A stretch of 17,811 nt of DNA from CAZVPF01 sp964628195 (GTDB lineage: Bacteria > Planctomycetota > Phycisphaerae > Sedimentisphaerales > Anaerohalosphaeraceae): positions 1-17,811 of the forward strand of contig CAZVPF010000051.1 in the NCBI GenBank assembly GCA_964628195.1, written 5' to 3'. Below, one piece after another: positions 7,742-14,988 of the stretch. How positions within the stretch are numbered: the first letter of the stretch is position 1; every line of letters starts with the position of its first letter. The notes below the pieces were generated by a model that was given only the letters and a program-made list of their open reading frames with translations, ran no database searches and was not told where the DNA came from. The translations under genes and the position numbers were made by a program.

Positions 7742-8698
7742 ATGAAAGCTATTGTTACACAACTCCAGCCCGACAAGACACGTAAAAAAGGTGTCGTTGA
7801 CAACTGGCCAGAGCCTGAGGCCCCGAAGGAAAATCATGTAAAGACCATCACGCTTTATTCGGGCGTTACCAACGGCTCGGAGCGTAACGACCTTACAAAA
7901 GGCAACTACGCACGCGCCGACGAAGACCTGCCCGCAGGCTGGGGCTACCAGAACGTAGGCAAAGTAATCGAGACAGGCCCCGACGTAAAGCAGCTCAAAG
8001 TCGGCGATGTCCTCTATATGAGCGCCGACCACATGGAATACAACGTAATTCCCGAAGACAGCCTTCTGGTCAAAATACCCGACAGTGTCGACAAACGACA
8101 GGCCGCCCTTTTCGGCATGGCAAGCGTCGCGATGCGAACCTGCCGAAACGCCGAACTTAAAATGGGTCAAAAGTTTCTCATCGTTGGCGCAGGCTTCATA
8201 GGTCAGATCGCCGCCCAGGTAGCGAACGTAATGGGAGCCCGTGTTACAATCTGCGACATTAACCAAAAGCGTCTGGATATCGCCGAAAAAATAGGCGCCG
8301 CCGAAAACGCAGTTAATGTCTCCGGCGACGGCTGGGAAAAGAACATCCAGGATTTTGCCTATGACGCTGTTCTCGATGTCGCAGGGGTGGTCGGTATGGA
8401 AACAAAGATAATCCAGGCCGCCAAATCCCGCGGAACGGTGCTTTTCATCGCTGGCCGCTTCAAGGTCGACTATGAATTCAACCAGGGCCAGATTCACGAG
8501 ATAGTAATAAAGCAGAACAGTCATTTCGACCGCGACGACCTCGAAAATCTCTGCCGTCTCGTGGCCCGCGGAATGGTAAATATCGAACCGCTCATACAGG
8601 ACGTGGTCGAACTCGACAAATCCTACGAAATATACGACAAACTCAGGGACAACCCCGGCGAACTTTACGGCACGGTATTCGACTGGGGCAACGAATAA
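7742..8698 (+). CDS. MDR-family NAD-dependent dehydrogenase lacking the usual catalytic zinc ligands
   Basis: A 318-residue medium-chain dehydrogenase/reductase, cytoplasmic, probably oxidising a hydroxyl of the pathway intermediate or reducing its ketone. The Rossmann fold is clear: VGAGFIGQIAAQ (148-159; glycines 149, 151 and 154), with Asp172 at the end of the second strand favouring NAD over NADP. The N-terminal catalytic domain resembles the BchC-like branch of COG1063. The usual Cys-Gly-Ser-Asp ligand region reads TNGSER (43-48) and the Gly-His-Glu motif reads GYQNVG (68-73), so the catalytic zinc Cys, His and Glu appear replaced. No four-cysteine structural zinc loop is seen. It is second in the operon, 35 bp after UPF0261, between the two Tm-1-like halves. 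The substrate cannot be read from sequence. Confidence 0.9.
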   Translation: MKAIVTQLQPDKTRKKGVVDNWPEPEAPKENHVKTITLYSGVTNGSERNDLTKGNYARADEDLPAGWGYQNVGKVIETGPDVKQLKVGDVLYMSADHMEYNVIPEDSLLVKIPDSVDKRQAALFGMASVAMRTCRNAELKMGQKFLIVGAGFIGQIAAQVANVMGARVTICDINQKRLDIAEKIGAAENAVNVSGDGWEKNIQDFAYDAVLDVAGVVGMETKIIQAAKSRGTVLFIAGRFKVDYEFNQGQIHEIVIKQNSHFDRDDLENLCRLVARGMVNIEPLIQDVVELDKSYEIYDKLRDNPGELYGTVFDWGNE

Positions 8699-8722
8699 AA
8701 CAGATAATTTTCGGAGAATAAA

Positions 8723-9553
8723 ATGGCAATTGAAAGAAGGATAATAATCGAAGGTTTCAGGAAAAAAATATCCGAAGGCAAACCGGTCATAGGCGGCGGT
8801 GCCGGCACGGGCATAAGCGCGAAGTTCGAGGAAGCAGGCGGCATTGACCTGATCGTAATCTACAATTCAGGCAGGTTCCGCATGGCGGGGCACGGCTCGC
8901 TGGCCGGTCTTATGCCTTTCGGCGATGCCAACGGAATTGTCCTCGAAATGGCAAACGAGGTCCTGCCCGTCGTCAGGAACACTCCCGTTCTTGCAGGAGT
9001 CTGCGGTACCGACCCGATGAGGCTGATGGACAAGTTTCTGCTCCAGGTTAAAGACGCAGGCTTTTCGGGCGTGCAGAACTTTCCCACGGTCGGTCTTATC
9101 GACGGCAGCTTCCGCGCAAATCTCGAAGAAACCAACATGGGCTACGAAAAAGAGATCGAGATGATACGCATGGCCCACGAGCTGGACATGCTGACAACCC
9201 CGTATGTTTTCAACACTGAAGACGCTGCCAACATGACAAGGGCAGGCGCTGACATACTCGTGGCACACATGGGCCTTACAACATCCGGCACGATCGGCGC
9301 CCGGACAGCCAAAACACTCGAAGACTGCGTGACCGATATCCAGGAAATAGTCAAAACCGCCAAAGGCATCCGCGAAGACATAATTATCCTCTGTCACGGC
9401 GGGCCGATAGCAATGCCCGAAGATGCGAAATACATTATCGAAAGGGTTGACGATATCGACGGCTTTTACGGCGCCAGCAGTATGGAAAGGCTTCCCACAG
9501 AAAAGGCCATTAAGGAGCAGACTCAGCGTTTCGCCGAAATACGCAAAAAATAA
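8723..9553 (+). CDS. Phosphoenolpyruvate hydrolase-family TIM-barrel protein (Tm-1 C-domain-like)
   Basis: A 276-residue single-domain TIM barrel of the PF09370 family, homologous to the C-terminal half of plant Tm-1-type proteins and to the sensor domain of the activator at 4529-6298. Landmarks are GGGAGTGISA (24-33), FRMAGHGSLAGLMPFGDAN (52-70), VQNFPTVGLIDGSFRANLEE (117-136), LVAHMG (179-184), ILCHGGP (222-228) and SSMERLPTE (252-260). His57, His182 and His225 are candidate catalytic or metal-binding residues because all three are replaced in the regulator copy. The name 'phosphoenolpyruvate hydrolase' comes from fold analogy; I do not take it as a demonstrated activity. An aldolase, lyase or hydrolase acting on an oxidised sugar-derived acid is possible. 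The start is supported by CGGAG; it lies 24 bp after the dehydrogenase. Confidence 0.92.
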   Translation: MAIERRIIIEGFRKKISEGKPVIGGGAGTGISAKFEEAGGIDLIVIYNSGRFRMAGHGSLAGLMPFGDANGIVLEMANEVLPVVRNTPVLAGVCGTDPMRLMDKFLLQVKDAGFSGVQNFPTVGLIDGSFRANLEETNMGYEKEIEMIRMAHELDMLTTPYVFNTEDAANMTRAGADILVAHMGLTTSGTIGARTAKTLEDCVTDIQEIVKTAKGIREDIIILCHGGPIAMPEDAKYIIERVDDIDGFYGASSMERLPTEKAIKEQTQRFAEIRKK

Positions 9554-9595
9554 GCAATTTTAGCTTAGAACAAATAACCTTTTTCGGAGGTAAAT

Positions 9596-10258
9596 ATGTC
9601 CGTGTTCAAACAGGATAACAGGATTAAACTTGCGGTAATCGAGGGCTTCCACCCTTATGAGGTTCCGCAGTGGCACGAAATGTTCCGCGGTTTCGCGGAC
9701 GAAGTTGATTATTATCAGCAGGTTATCGACAACTGGGCGTTCAACTGTGCCGGCTGTCTCGAAGACTATGACGCCCTCCTTTTTTATAACATGAATATGA
9801 AGATCGAGGACTCACCTTTCGCCGAGCAGATTACAAAAGCAATAGAGACTTTCGGAAAGACGGGCCAGGGTATATTTTTTCTGCACCATGCGATCCTTGC
9901 CTATCCCGAAAACAGGATATGGTCCGACGCCGTCGGCATCGCCGACCGCAAGTTCGACTTCTACGGGGACCAGGACTATACCGTCGAAGTGGAAAATTCC
10001 GACCATCCCATCACTAAAGGCGTTTCGTCTTTCAAGATACACGACGAAACTTACACGATGAATGAGCCAGCCGGTGACTGCGACGTTCTGCTCACTGCCG
10101 ACTGTGAAAAAAGCATGAAAACCATCGGTTGGACAAAACAATACGAAAAATCTCGTGTATTCTGCTTCCAGTGCGGACACGATCACCTCGCGTGGAAGAA
10201 CCCCGCGTTCAATAAGATCGTATTGCAGGGTATAAAATGGTGTGCGAATAAAATATAA
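9596..10258 (+). CDS. ThuA-like protein (PF06283), single domain
   Basis: A 220-residue protein with the ThuA fold, a class I glutamine-amidotransferase-like flavodoxin architecture. ThuA proteins are associated with keto-sugar metabolism; Rhizobium ThuA acts in trehalose catabolism with the dehydrogenase ThuB. Recognisable stretches are AVIEGFHPYEVPQWHEMF near the start, GIFFLHHAILAYP in the middle and the family-typical C-terminal CGHDHLAWKNPAF ending in LQGIKWCA. There is no signal peptide, so it appears cytoplasmic, unlike the ThuA module at the end of the operon. A strong GGAGG precedes the ATG. It lies 42 bp after the TIM-barrel gene and 18 bp before the Gfo/Idh gene, the pairing expected for oxidative sugar chemistry. 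Specific reaction and substrate are unknown. Confidence 0.88.
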   Translation: MSVFKQDNRIKLAVIEGFHPYEVPQWHEMFRGFADEVDYYQQVIDNWAFNCAGCLEDYDALLFYNMNMKIEDSPFAEQITKAIETFGKTGQGIFFLHHAILAYPENRIWSDAVGIADRKFDFYGDQDYTVEVENSDHPITKGVSSFKIHDETYTMNEPAGDCDVLLTADCEKSMKTIGWTKQYEKSRVFCFQCGHDHLAWKNPAFNKIVLQGIKWCANKI

Positions 10259-10276
10259 TTTAACGGGAGTAATAAA

Positions 10277-11593
10277 ATGACATCACGGCAAAAAATTTCA
10301 CGTCGTGAATTTGTAGGTACGGGCCTCAAAAGCACAGCAGCGGCGTTAGCCCTTCCTTATATAGTTCCTTCAACGGTGCTCGGTAAGAACGGCTCGGTTT
10401 CTCCGAGTGAAAAAATTACGCTCGGTTTCATAGGCGTGGGCTGGAAAGGCTTTGAAGGCTGCTGGGGTTCACTTCTCCAGTCGTTTATCAAGATGGACGA
10501 CTGCAGAATACTCGCTGTTTGCGATATCGACGAAAACTATCTTAATCGTGCCAAAAAATATGTAGACAATTTCTACAAGAACAGGGACTGCAAAACATAC
10601 GTCGACTTCCGCGAGGTTATCTCGCGCGGCGACATCGATGCCGTTGTAATAGCCACCCCCGACCACTGGCACGCGATCCAGGCAATACAGGCCTGTAAAA
10701 ACGGCAAGGATGTTTACTGCGAAAAGCCCCTTTCCCTGACCATCGAGGAAGGAAGGGCAATGGTAAACGCGGCCCGTCGATTCGGCAGGATAGTCCAGAC
10801 AGGCAGCCAGAGCAGGTCAAACGCACGTTTAAAGTTCAACTGCGAAGCGATCAAAAACGGTATGATCGGCGAGATAAAATCGATGATCGCAACTTGCGGC
10901 GGTCCGCCTGTCATATACCAGCTTCCCGAAGAGCCCACCCCCTCGAATGTGCACTGGGATATGTGGGTCGGTCCGTCACCATACAGGCCTTTCAGTTCCA
11001 ACCTGCACCCGCTCGGGTTCCGCAGCTTTTACGGTTACGGCGGCGGGGGAATTGCCGACTGGGGCGCGCACCATTTCGACATCGCGCAATGGGCGCTCGG
11101 GATGGACAACTGGGGTCCGGTCGAAGTTATCCCGCCTCAAAGCGGCAAATTCAGCCGTCTGAAATTCCGCTATGAAAACGGCATAGAGCTTACCCATATC
11201 GACATTCACCTTGAAAACAAGATCGGCGAGATTCCCTGGGGCGTAACGGTCGAGGGGACCGAGGGTAAAATAGTGATGGAAGGTATTTCTGGAGCTTCCC
11301 GGTATACGCCCGCCTCGCTTGGCGAAAAGTGCCGTGCCGAGGTCGTTAAAAGCACCGCCCTTGAGGGCAACAGCGGCCATTACGAAAATTTCATCGACTG
11401 TGTAAAGACCCGTAAAAGGCCCAACGCCGATATTGAAACAGGGGCAAGGAGCGTTTCGATGTCGCACATGGCGACCATCGCTTACTGGATGTCAAGGCCG
11501 CTGAAGTGGGACCCTGCCGCGGAACATTTTATTGACGACCCCGAAGCAAACAGGTACCTTGGCAGGACATACCGCGAACCGTGGCGTTTATAA
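10277..11593 (+). CDS. Gfo/Idh/MocA oxidoreductase with Tat leader
   Basis: A 438-residue NAD(P)-dependent sugar oxidoreductase. The Tat signal SRREFVGTG (8-16) precedes a hydrophobic stretch, so the folded, cofactor-loaded enzyme is probably exported. The Rossmann motif is GFIGVGWKG (50-58), followed by CDIDEN (82-87). The family signature CEKPLS (148-153) contains the EKP lysine, and the substrate-side motif GGGIADWGAHHFDIAQW (256-272) contributes Asp261, His265 and His266. The protein ends in YLGRTYREPWRL, closely like the second Gfo/Idh protein at 14989-16281. Related enzymes oxidise sugar hydroxyls (often C3) or act by oxidation, elimination and reduction with tightly bound NAD; which applies here is unknown. 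The RBS GGGAG is good. It sits between the two ThuA genes. Confidence 0.94.
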   Translation: MTSRQKISRREFVGTGLKSTAAALALPYIVPSTVLGKNGSVSPSEKITLGFIGVGWKGFEGCWGSLLQSFIKMDDCRILAVCDIDENYLNRAKKYVDNFYKNRDCKTYVDFREVISRGDIDAVVIATPDHWHAIQAIQACKNGKDVYCEKPLSLTIEEGRAMVNAARRFGRIVQTGSQSRSNARLKFNCEAIKNGMIGEIKSMIATCGGPPVIYQLPEEPTPSNVHWDMWVGPSPYRPFSSNLHPLGFRSFYGYGGGGIADWGAHHFDIAQWALGMDNWGPVEVIPPQSGKFSRLKFRYENGIELTHIDIHLENKIGEIPWGVTVEGTEGKIVMEGISGASRYTPASLGEKCRAEVVKSTALEGNSGHYENFIDCVKTRKRPNADIETGARSVSMSHMATIAYWMSRPLKWDPAAEHFIDDPEANRYLGRTYREPWRL

Positions 11594-11615
11594 TTGAAAT
11601 CAGAAGGATATTGTT

Positions 11616-14600
11616 ATGAGTATGAATATTTTCAGGAAATCTATATTGCCGCTTTGCATTATTCTCTTTACGGCTGTTGCGTTTGCCAGCATTCCGCCGG
11701 ATGTTTCGGGTAAGCTTGATAAAGCGTTCGGCGAGCTTTCGAGACTTCAGTGGCAGGAAAGCCAGCAGGCTGTCGCTGCTATTGAAACTATTGTCCGCTC
11801 CGCGGACGATGAAACTCAAGGCGACGTGGAAGAAAGAGCGATAGCCCTGCTTGAATCTGATGCGCCTTTTTCATCAAAGCAGTATGTAATGAGGGTGCTT
11901 GCGGTAATAGGCACTGAAAACTGCATTGACACTGTAAGCGGTTATCTCACCGACGAAAAGCTTTCTCATATGGCCAGGTTCGTTTTGGTCGGGGCAGGGG
12001 GTTCAAAAGCGGAGCAGGAACTTATTGATGCCCTCAATGAAACAAACGGCACTGTCAAAGCAGGGGTTATAAACTCTCTCGGTTCGATGCGTTCTAAAAA
12101 GGCTGTTGATGAGCTATTGCCCTTGCTCTACAGCGGCGACAAAGAAATTGCAGCCGCCTCGTTAATGGCCCTTGCCGATATCGCAGCACCCAAAGCCCAG
12201 CGGGCAGTGGAGAATGTTTACAACAAAGACGTGGGGAATTTTGACAAACAAACCGCAGCCGACGCCTATCTCCGTCTTGCGATGACTATCGAAGGGCAAA
12301 ACAAGTCCGATGCTGAAAAGTTATATGCGAATCTTTTTGAAAATGCCCAAGAAGAATATCTCCGTATTGCGGGCTTTACGGGGCTTTTAAGGGTAACACA
12401 GGGCCAGGGTGACATTGAAGACCTTGTTCAGTCGGGCCTGTCGCATTCAAACCAGAGGATACGCAAAATGGCAGGCGTTTACCTGATGGAAACAGCCCAG
12501 CCGGAGGTATTCGAACAGTTCGCGCGAAAAATAAACAGCTACACCCCGCAGGCGAAAGTCGCGCTGATCGACGCGTTTAAGGCACGTAACTACCGCAAAG
12601 GGCGCGAACTGCTGCTCGGCAACCTCGATAGCAGCGACCAGCAGGTCAAAGCAGCGAGTATAAGTGCCCTGACCGAACTTGGAAGTGTTGGCGATATTCC
12701 GAGGATAACCGACCTTCTAAGCTCAAGCGACCGAGATATTCAAAAAGCAGCCGTGATATGCCTGAAAAGCTATAAGGCATCCGGGGCCGATGAGGCTTTA
12801 ATAACTCAGCTTAAAAAGGCGCAAACTGCACTTAAGATTGAACTTATAGAGATATTGAACTTTCGCGAAGCAAAAGGTTCCCTTGCAGTTATACAGGATT
12901 ATATAGATTCGCCCGACCGCAAGTTATCCAGGGCCGCGCTTGAAATTTTCGCCGACCTCGGTTCGGCGTCGGATTTACCTGTATTGATAGACAGTCTTAA
13001 CGGTGCCGACGGTTTCAGGGAGCGAAGGTACAGGACGTCGGCTATCAGTAAAATATGCCTTAAAGAACCTGAAAACAGCGGCCAATTCATAATTAACGCA
13101 TACAGAAGTGCCGAAAGTGAACTAAAGCCCGAGTACCTGAAATTGTTGAGTGTAACCGGTTATGATCGGAAACTTGAAGTTATTCGCCAAGCAGCCCAGG
13201 CAGGGTCGAAGGACCTTCGAGACACAGCGGTAAGGCTGCTTGCCAACTGGGACGGTCCGGAGGTGATGGACGACCTCCTTGAGATGATAAAGACATCGGA
13301 TAACGACACTTACAGGATTTTGGCATTGAGGGGATATATCAACCTTCTGCGTCAAAAACCAATGTCCGCAGAGTCAAAATATAACAAGCTTGTAGAGATA
13401 AATAACCTTGCTGACAGTTCCGACAAGAAAAAGCTTGTCATCTCAGCGATGGCGGAAGTTCAAAGCCCTGCTGCGCTGGAGTTCGTTGAAAAGGCACTTG
13501 ACGATCCGCAGTTGAAGACTGAGGCATCGCTTGCAGCGGTTGACCTGGCTGAGAAACTGGCGACGGATAATTTTGAAAAATCCTCGGCTGTGCTTGAAAA
13601 AGTGGTAAAAATAGATGCCGCCGAGAGTATTACCCAAAGGGCCGCAGAGTCGCTGGACAAGCTGAAAAAATATAAAGGCAGGCTGCTTGCCGAATGGAGT
13701 TTCACAAATAACCCGGACGGCTGGAATGCGGACAATCATTGCAGTATCGCCGTTGAAAACGGGGCTCTCAGGGTCAATATCGAGGGTGAAGACCCGTTTA
13801 TATCCGCACCGCTGGACGTGCCGGGCGGCGAACTCGAGGTGCAGATGAAAGTTAAAGCACCCGGACCTACAACGACATGGCAGTATTTCTGGGGAAGCAA
13901 TAAAAAGCCCCTGGCGCAGGCGCCGTTGTGGATTTCGAGCTTTGAGGTTCCGGCCAGCAGCACTGACTGGCAGACGATAAAGACGGTTATCAATGTTGAC
14001 GGCAACTTGACGCAGTTCAGGATCGACCCGGGTTCTGGACAGGAGGCGGTTTATATTGATTCGATAAGATTTTTGATGAATAAACCGCAGCAAGTCGCGG
14101 CAGGGCCGATGTTTAACCCCGATGCCGAGGTGCGGATACTGCTTATCGGCACGCCTCTTGACCACCCGTTCGGTACGCATATGTATATGCACGAGTGCGG
14201 GATACTGGAGAAGTGCCTTGACCAGTTACCGGGTGTCGATGCGGTTGTGAGCCTCGGCTGGCCGAGTGATAAATCTCTGCTGGAGGACCTCGATGCGATT
14301 GCTTTGTATTCGAGCCCGGGTGCGGAGATACTTCTTAAAAACGCGCAACCTGAGGAATTCAAGAGACTTATGAAAGAAGGTGTGGGGCTTGCGTCGCTGC
14401 ACTGGTCAACGGGTATCGGCGATGCCAACAACAAGGAATTAGAGAACGAGTATATAAATTACCTTGGCGGGATATTCAGTTTCGCTTTTTCGGGGCTTGA
14501 TATGGCCCAGGCGAAAGTGGTTCAGCTTGAGCCAGGTCATGCGATATCGAATGGGTGGAACGACTTTGAGCAACTGGATGAAATATATCTCGATATCAAA

Positions 14601-14855
14601 CTGCTTGACGAGGCCAAACCTCTTGTTGAGGTTCGGTTCAAAGACAGAACTCAAGTTGTGGCATGGACTTATGAACGGTCTGATGGCGGCAGGAGTTATG
14701 GAAATACGCTCGGTCATTTCCATGAAAACTTCTGGATTCCGGAATTCAGGCGCAGTTATGTCAACGGGATTTTGTGGGCCGCGGGGTATGATATTCCAGA
14801 CAACGGGGCGGTATGCTTTATCGTACCCGAGGATATGAAACTGGAGATGCCTTAA
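11616..14855 (+). CDS. Exported HEAT-repeat / jelly-roll / ThuA-domain fusion protein
   Basis: A 1079-residue multidomain protein. Residues 1-25 form a Sec signal peptide with a likely cut after AFA (22-24). From about 30 to 680 the chain is built of HEAT/armadillo-like helical pairs, with repeated ALLESD-, SALTELGS- and IFADLGSA-type units. A beta-sandwich resembling a carbohydrate-binding jelly roll spans about 688-822, from AEWSFTNNPDGWN to YIDSIRFLMN. The last part (about 835-1065) is a ThuA-like domain: VRILLIGTPLDHPFGTHMY, then GLASLHWSTGIGD, then the diagnostic LGHFHENFWIPEFRRSYVN. It probably works in the periplasm or at the surface, with the HEAT array as scaffold. AGAAGGA precedes the ATG; the gene is 22 bp after Gfo/Idh and is followed by a terminator. 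Domain calls are sound; joint function is inferred. Confidence 0.88.
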   Translation: MSMNIFRKSILPLCIILFTAVAFASIPPDVSGKLDKAFGELSRLQWQESQQAVAAIETIVRSADDETQGDVEERAIALLESDAPFSSKQYVMRVLAVIGTENCIDTVSGYLTDEKLSHMARFVLVGAGGSKAEQELIDALNETNGTVKAGVINSLGSMRSKKAVDELLPLLYSGDKEIAAASLMALADIAAPKAQRAVENVYNKDVGNFDKQTAADAYLRLAMTIEGQNKSDAEKLYANLFENAQEEYLRIAGFTGLLRVTQGQGDIEDLVQSGLSHSNQRIRKMAGVYLMETAQPEVFEQFARKINSYTPQAKVALIDAFKARNYRKGRELLLGNLDSSDQQVKAASISALTELGSVGDIPRITDLLSSSDRDIQKAAVICLKSYKASGADEALITQLKKAQTALKIELIEILNFREAKGSLAVIQDYIDSPDRKLSRAALEIFADLGSASDLPVLIDSLNGADGFRERRYRTSAISKICLKEPENSGQFIINAYRSAESELKPEYLKLLSVTGYDRKLEVIRQAAQAGSKDLRDTAVRLLANWDGPEVMDDLLEMIKTSDNDTYRILALRGYINLLRQKPMSAESKYNKLVEINNLADSSDKKKLVISAMAEVQSPAALEFVEKALDDPQLKTEASLAAVDLAEKLATDNFEKSSAVLEKVVKIDAAESITQRAAESLDKLKKYKGRLLAEWSFTNNPDGWNADNHCSIAVENGALRVNIEGEDPFISAPLDVPGGELEVQMKVKAPGPTTTWQYFWGSNKKPLAQAPLWISSFEVPASSTDWQTIKTVINVDGNLTQFRIDPGSGQEAVYIDSIRFLMNKPQQVAAGPMFNPDAEVRILLIGTPLDHPFGTHMYMHECGILEKCLDQLPGVDAVVSLGWPSDKSLLEDLDAIALYSSPGAEILLKNAQPEEFKRLMKEGVGLASLHWSTGIGDANNKELENEYINYLGGIFSFAFSGLDMAQAKVVQLEPGHAISNGWNDFEQLDEIYLDIKLLDEAKPLVEVRFKDRTQVVAWTYERSDGGRSYGNTLGHFHENFWIPEFRRSYVNGILWAAGYDIPDNGAVCFIVPEDMKLEMP

Positions 14856-14915
14856 AAAAACGGGTCGTAAGAATATTTTTTGTTTGATAAGTCCGGGGTG
14901 GATTTGCTATTATTG

Positions 14916-14960
14916 ACAGAGTTGGAACGCTCCAAGTGGTTCCAACTCTGTTAATTTTTC
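14916..14960 (+). terminator. Rho-independent terminator closing the operon
   Basis: CAGAGTTGGAAC (14917-14928) pairs perfectly with GTTCCAACTCTG (14939-14950) around a 10-base loop. One further A-T pair extends the stem, and the T-rich run TTAATTTTTC follows. It lies 61 bp after the HEAT-ThuA stop and before the next gene. The stretch 14856-14988 holds this hairpin and an AT-rich leader with only weak -10-like sequences (TAAAAT at 14972, CATAAT at 14980) for the next unit. Confidence 0.88.
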
Positions 14961-14988
14961 TTAAGATTCATTAAAATTTCATAATTTT

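Noticed and set aside
7715..8524. 269-codon open frame antisense to the dehydrogenase
   Set aside because: It mirrors the real gene's codon periodicity, shows no recognisable domain and conflicts with a well-supported gene. Similar long antisense frames at 6350-7069, 13443-14192 and 17046-17723 were rejected for the same reason.
8723..9553. Literal assignment as a phosphoenolpyruvate hydrolase
   Set aside because: The name rests on fold analogy; nothing in the sequence or neighbourhood shows phosphoenolpyruvate as substrate.
9550..9570. Small hairpin TAAGC/GCTTA after the TIM-barrel gene
   Set aside because: Only five pairs and no T-run directly after it. The next gene follows with a strong ribosome site, so it is unlikely to terminate the operon.
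14913..14918. TTGACA as a -35 for the second Gfo/Idh gene
   Set aside because: It overlaps the foot of the terminator stem, and no -10-like hexamer occurs 16-18 bases downstream.
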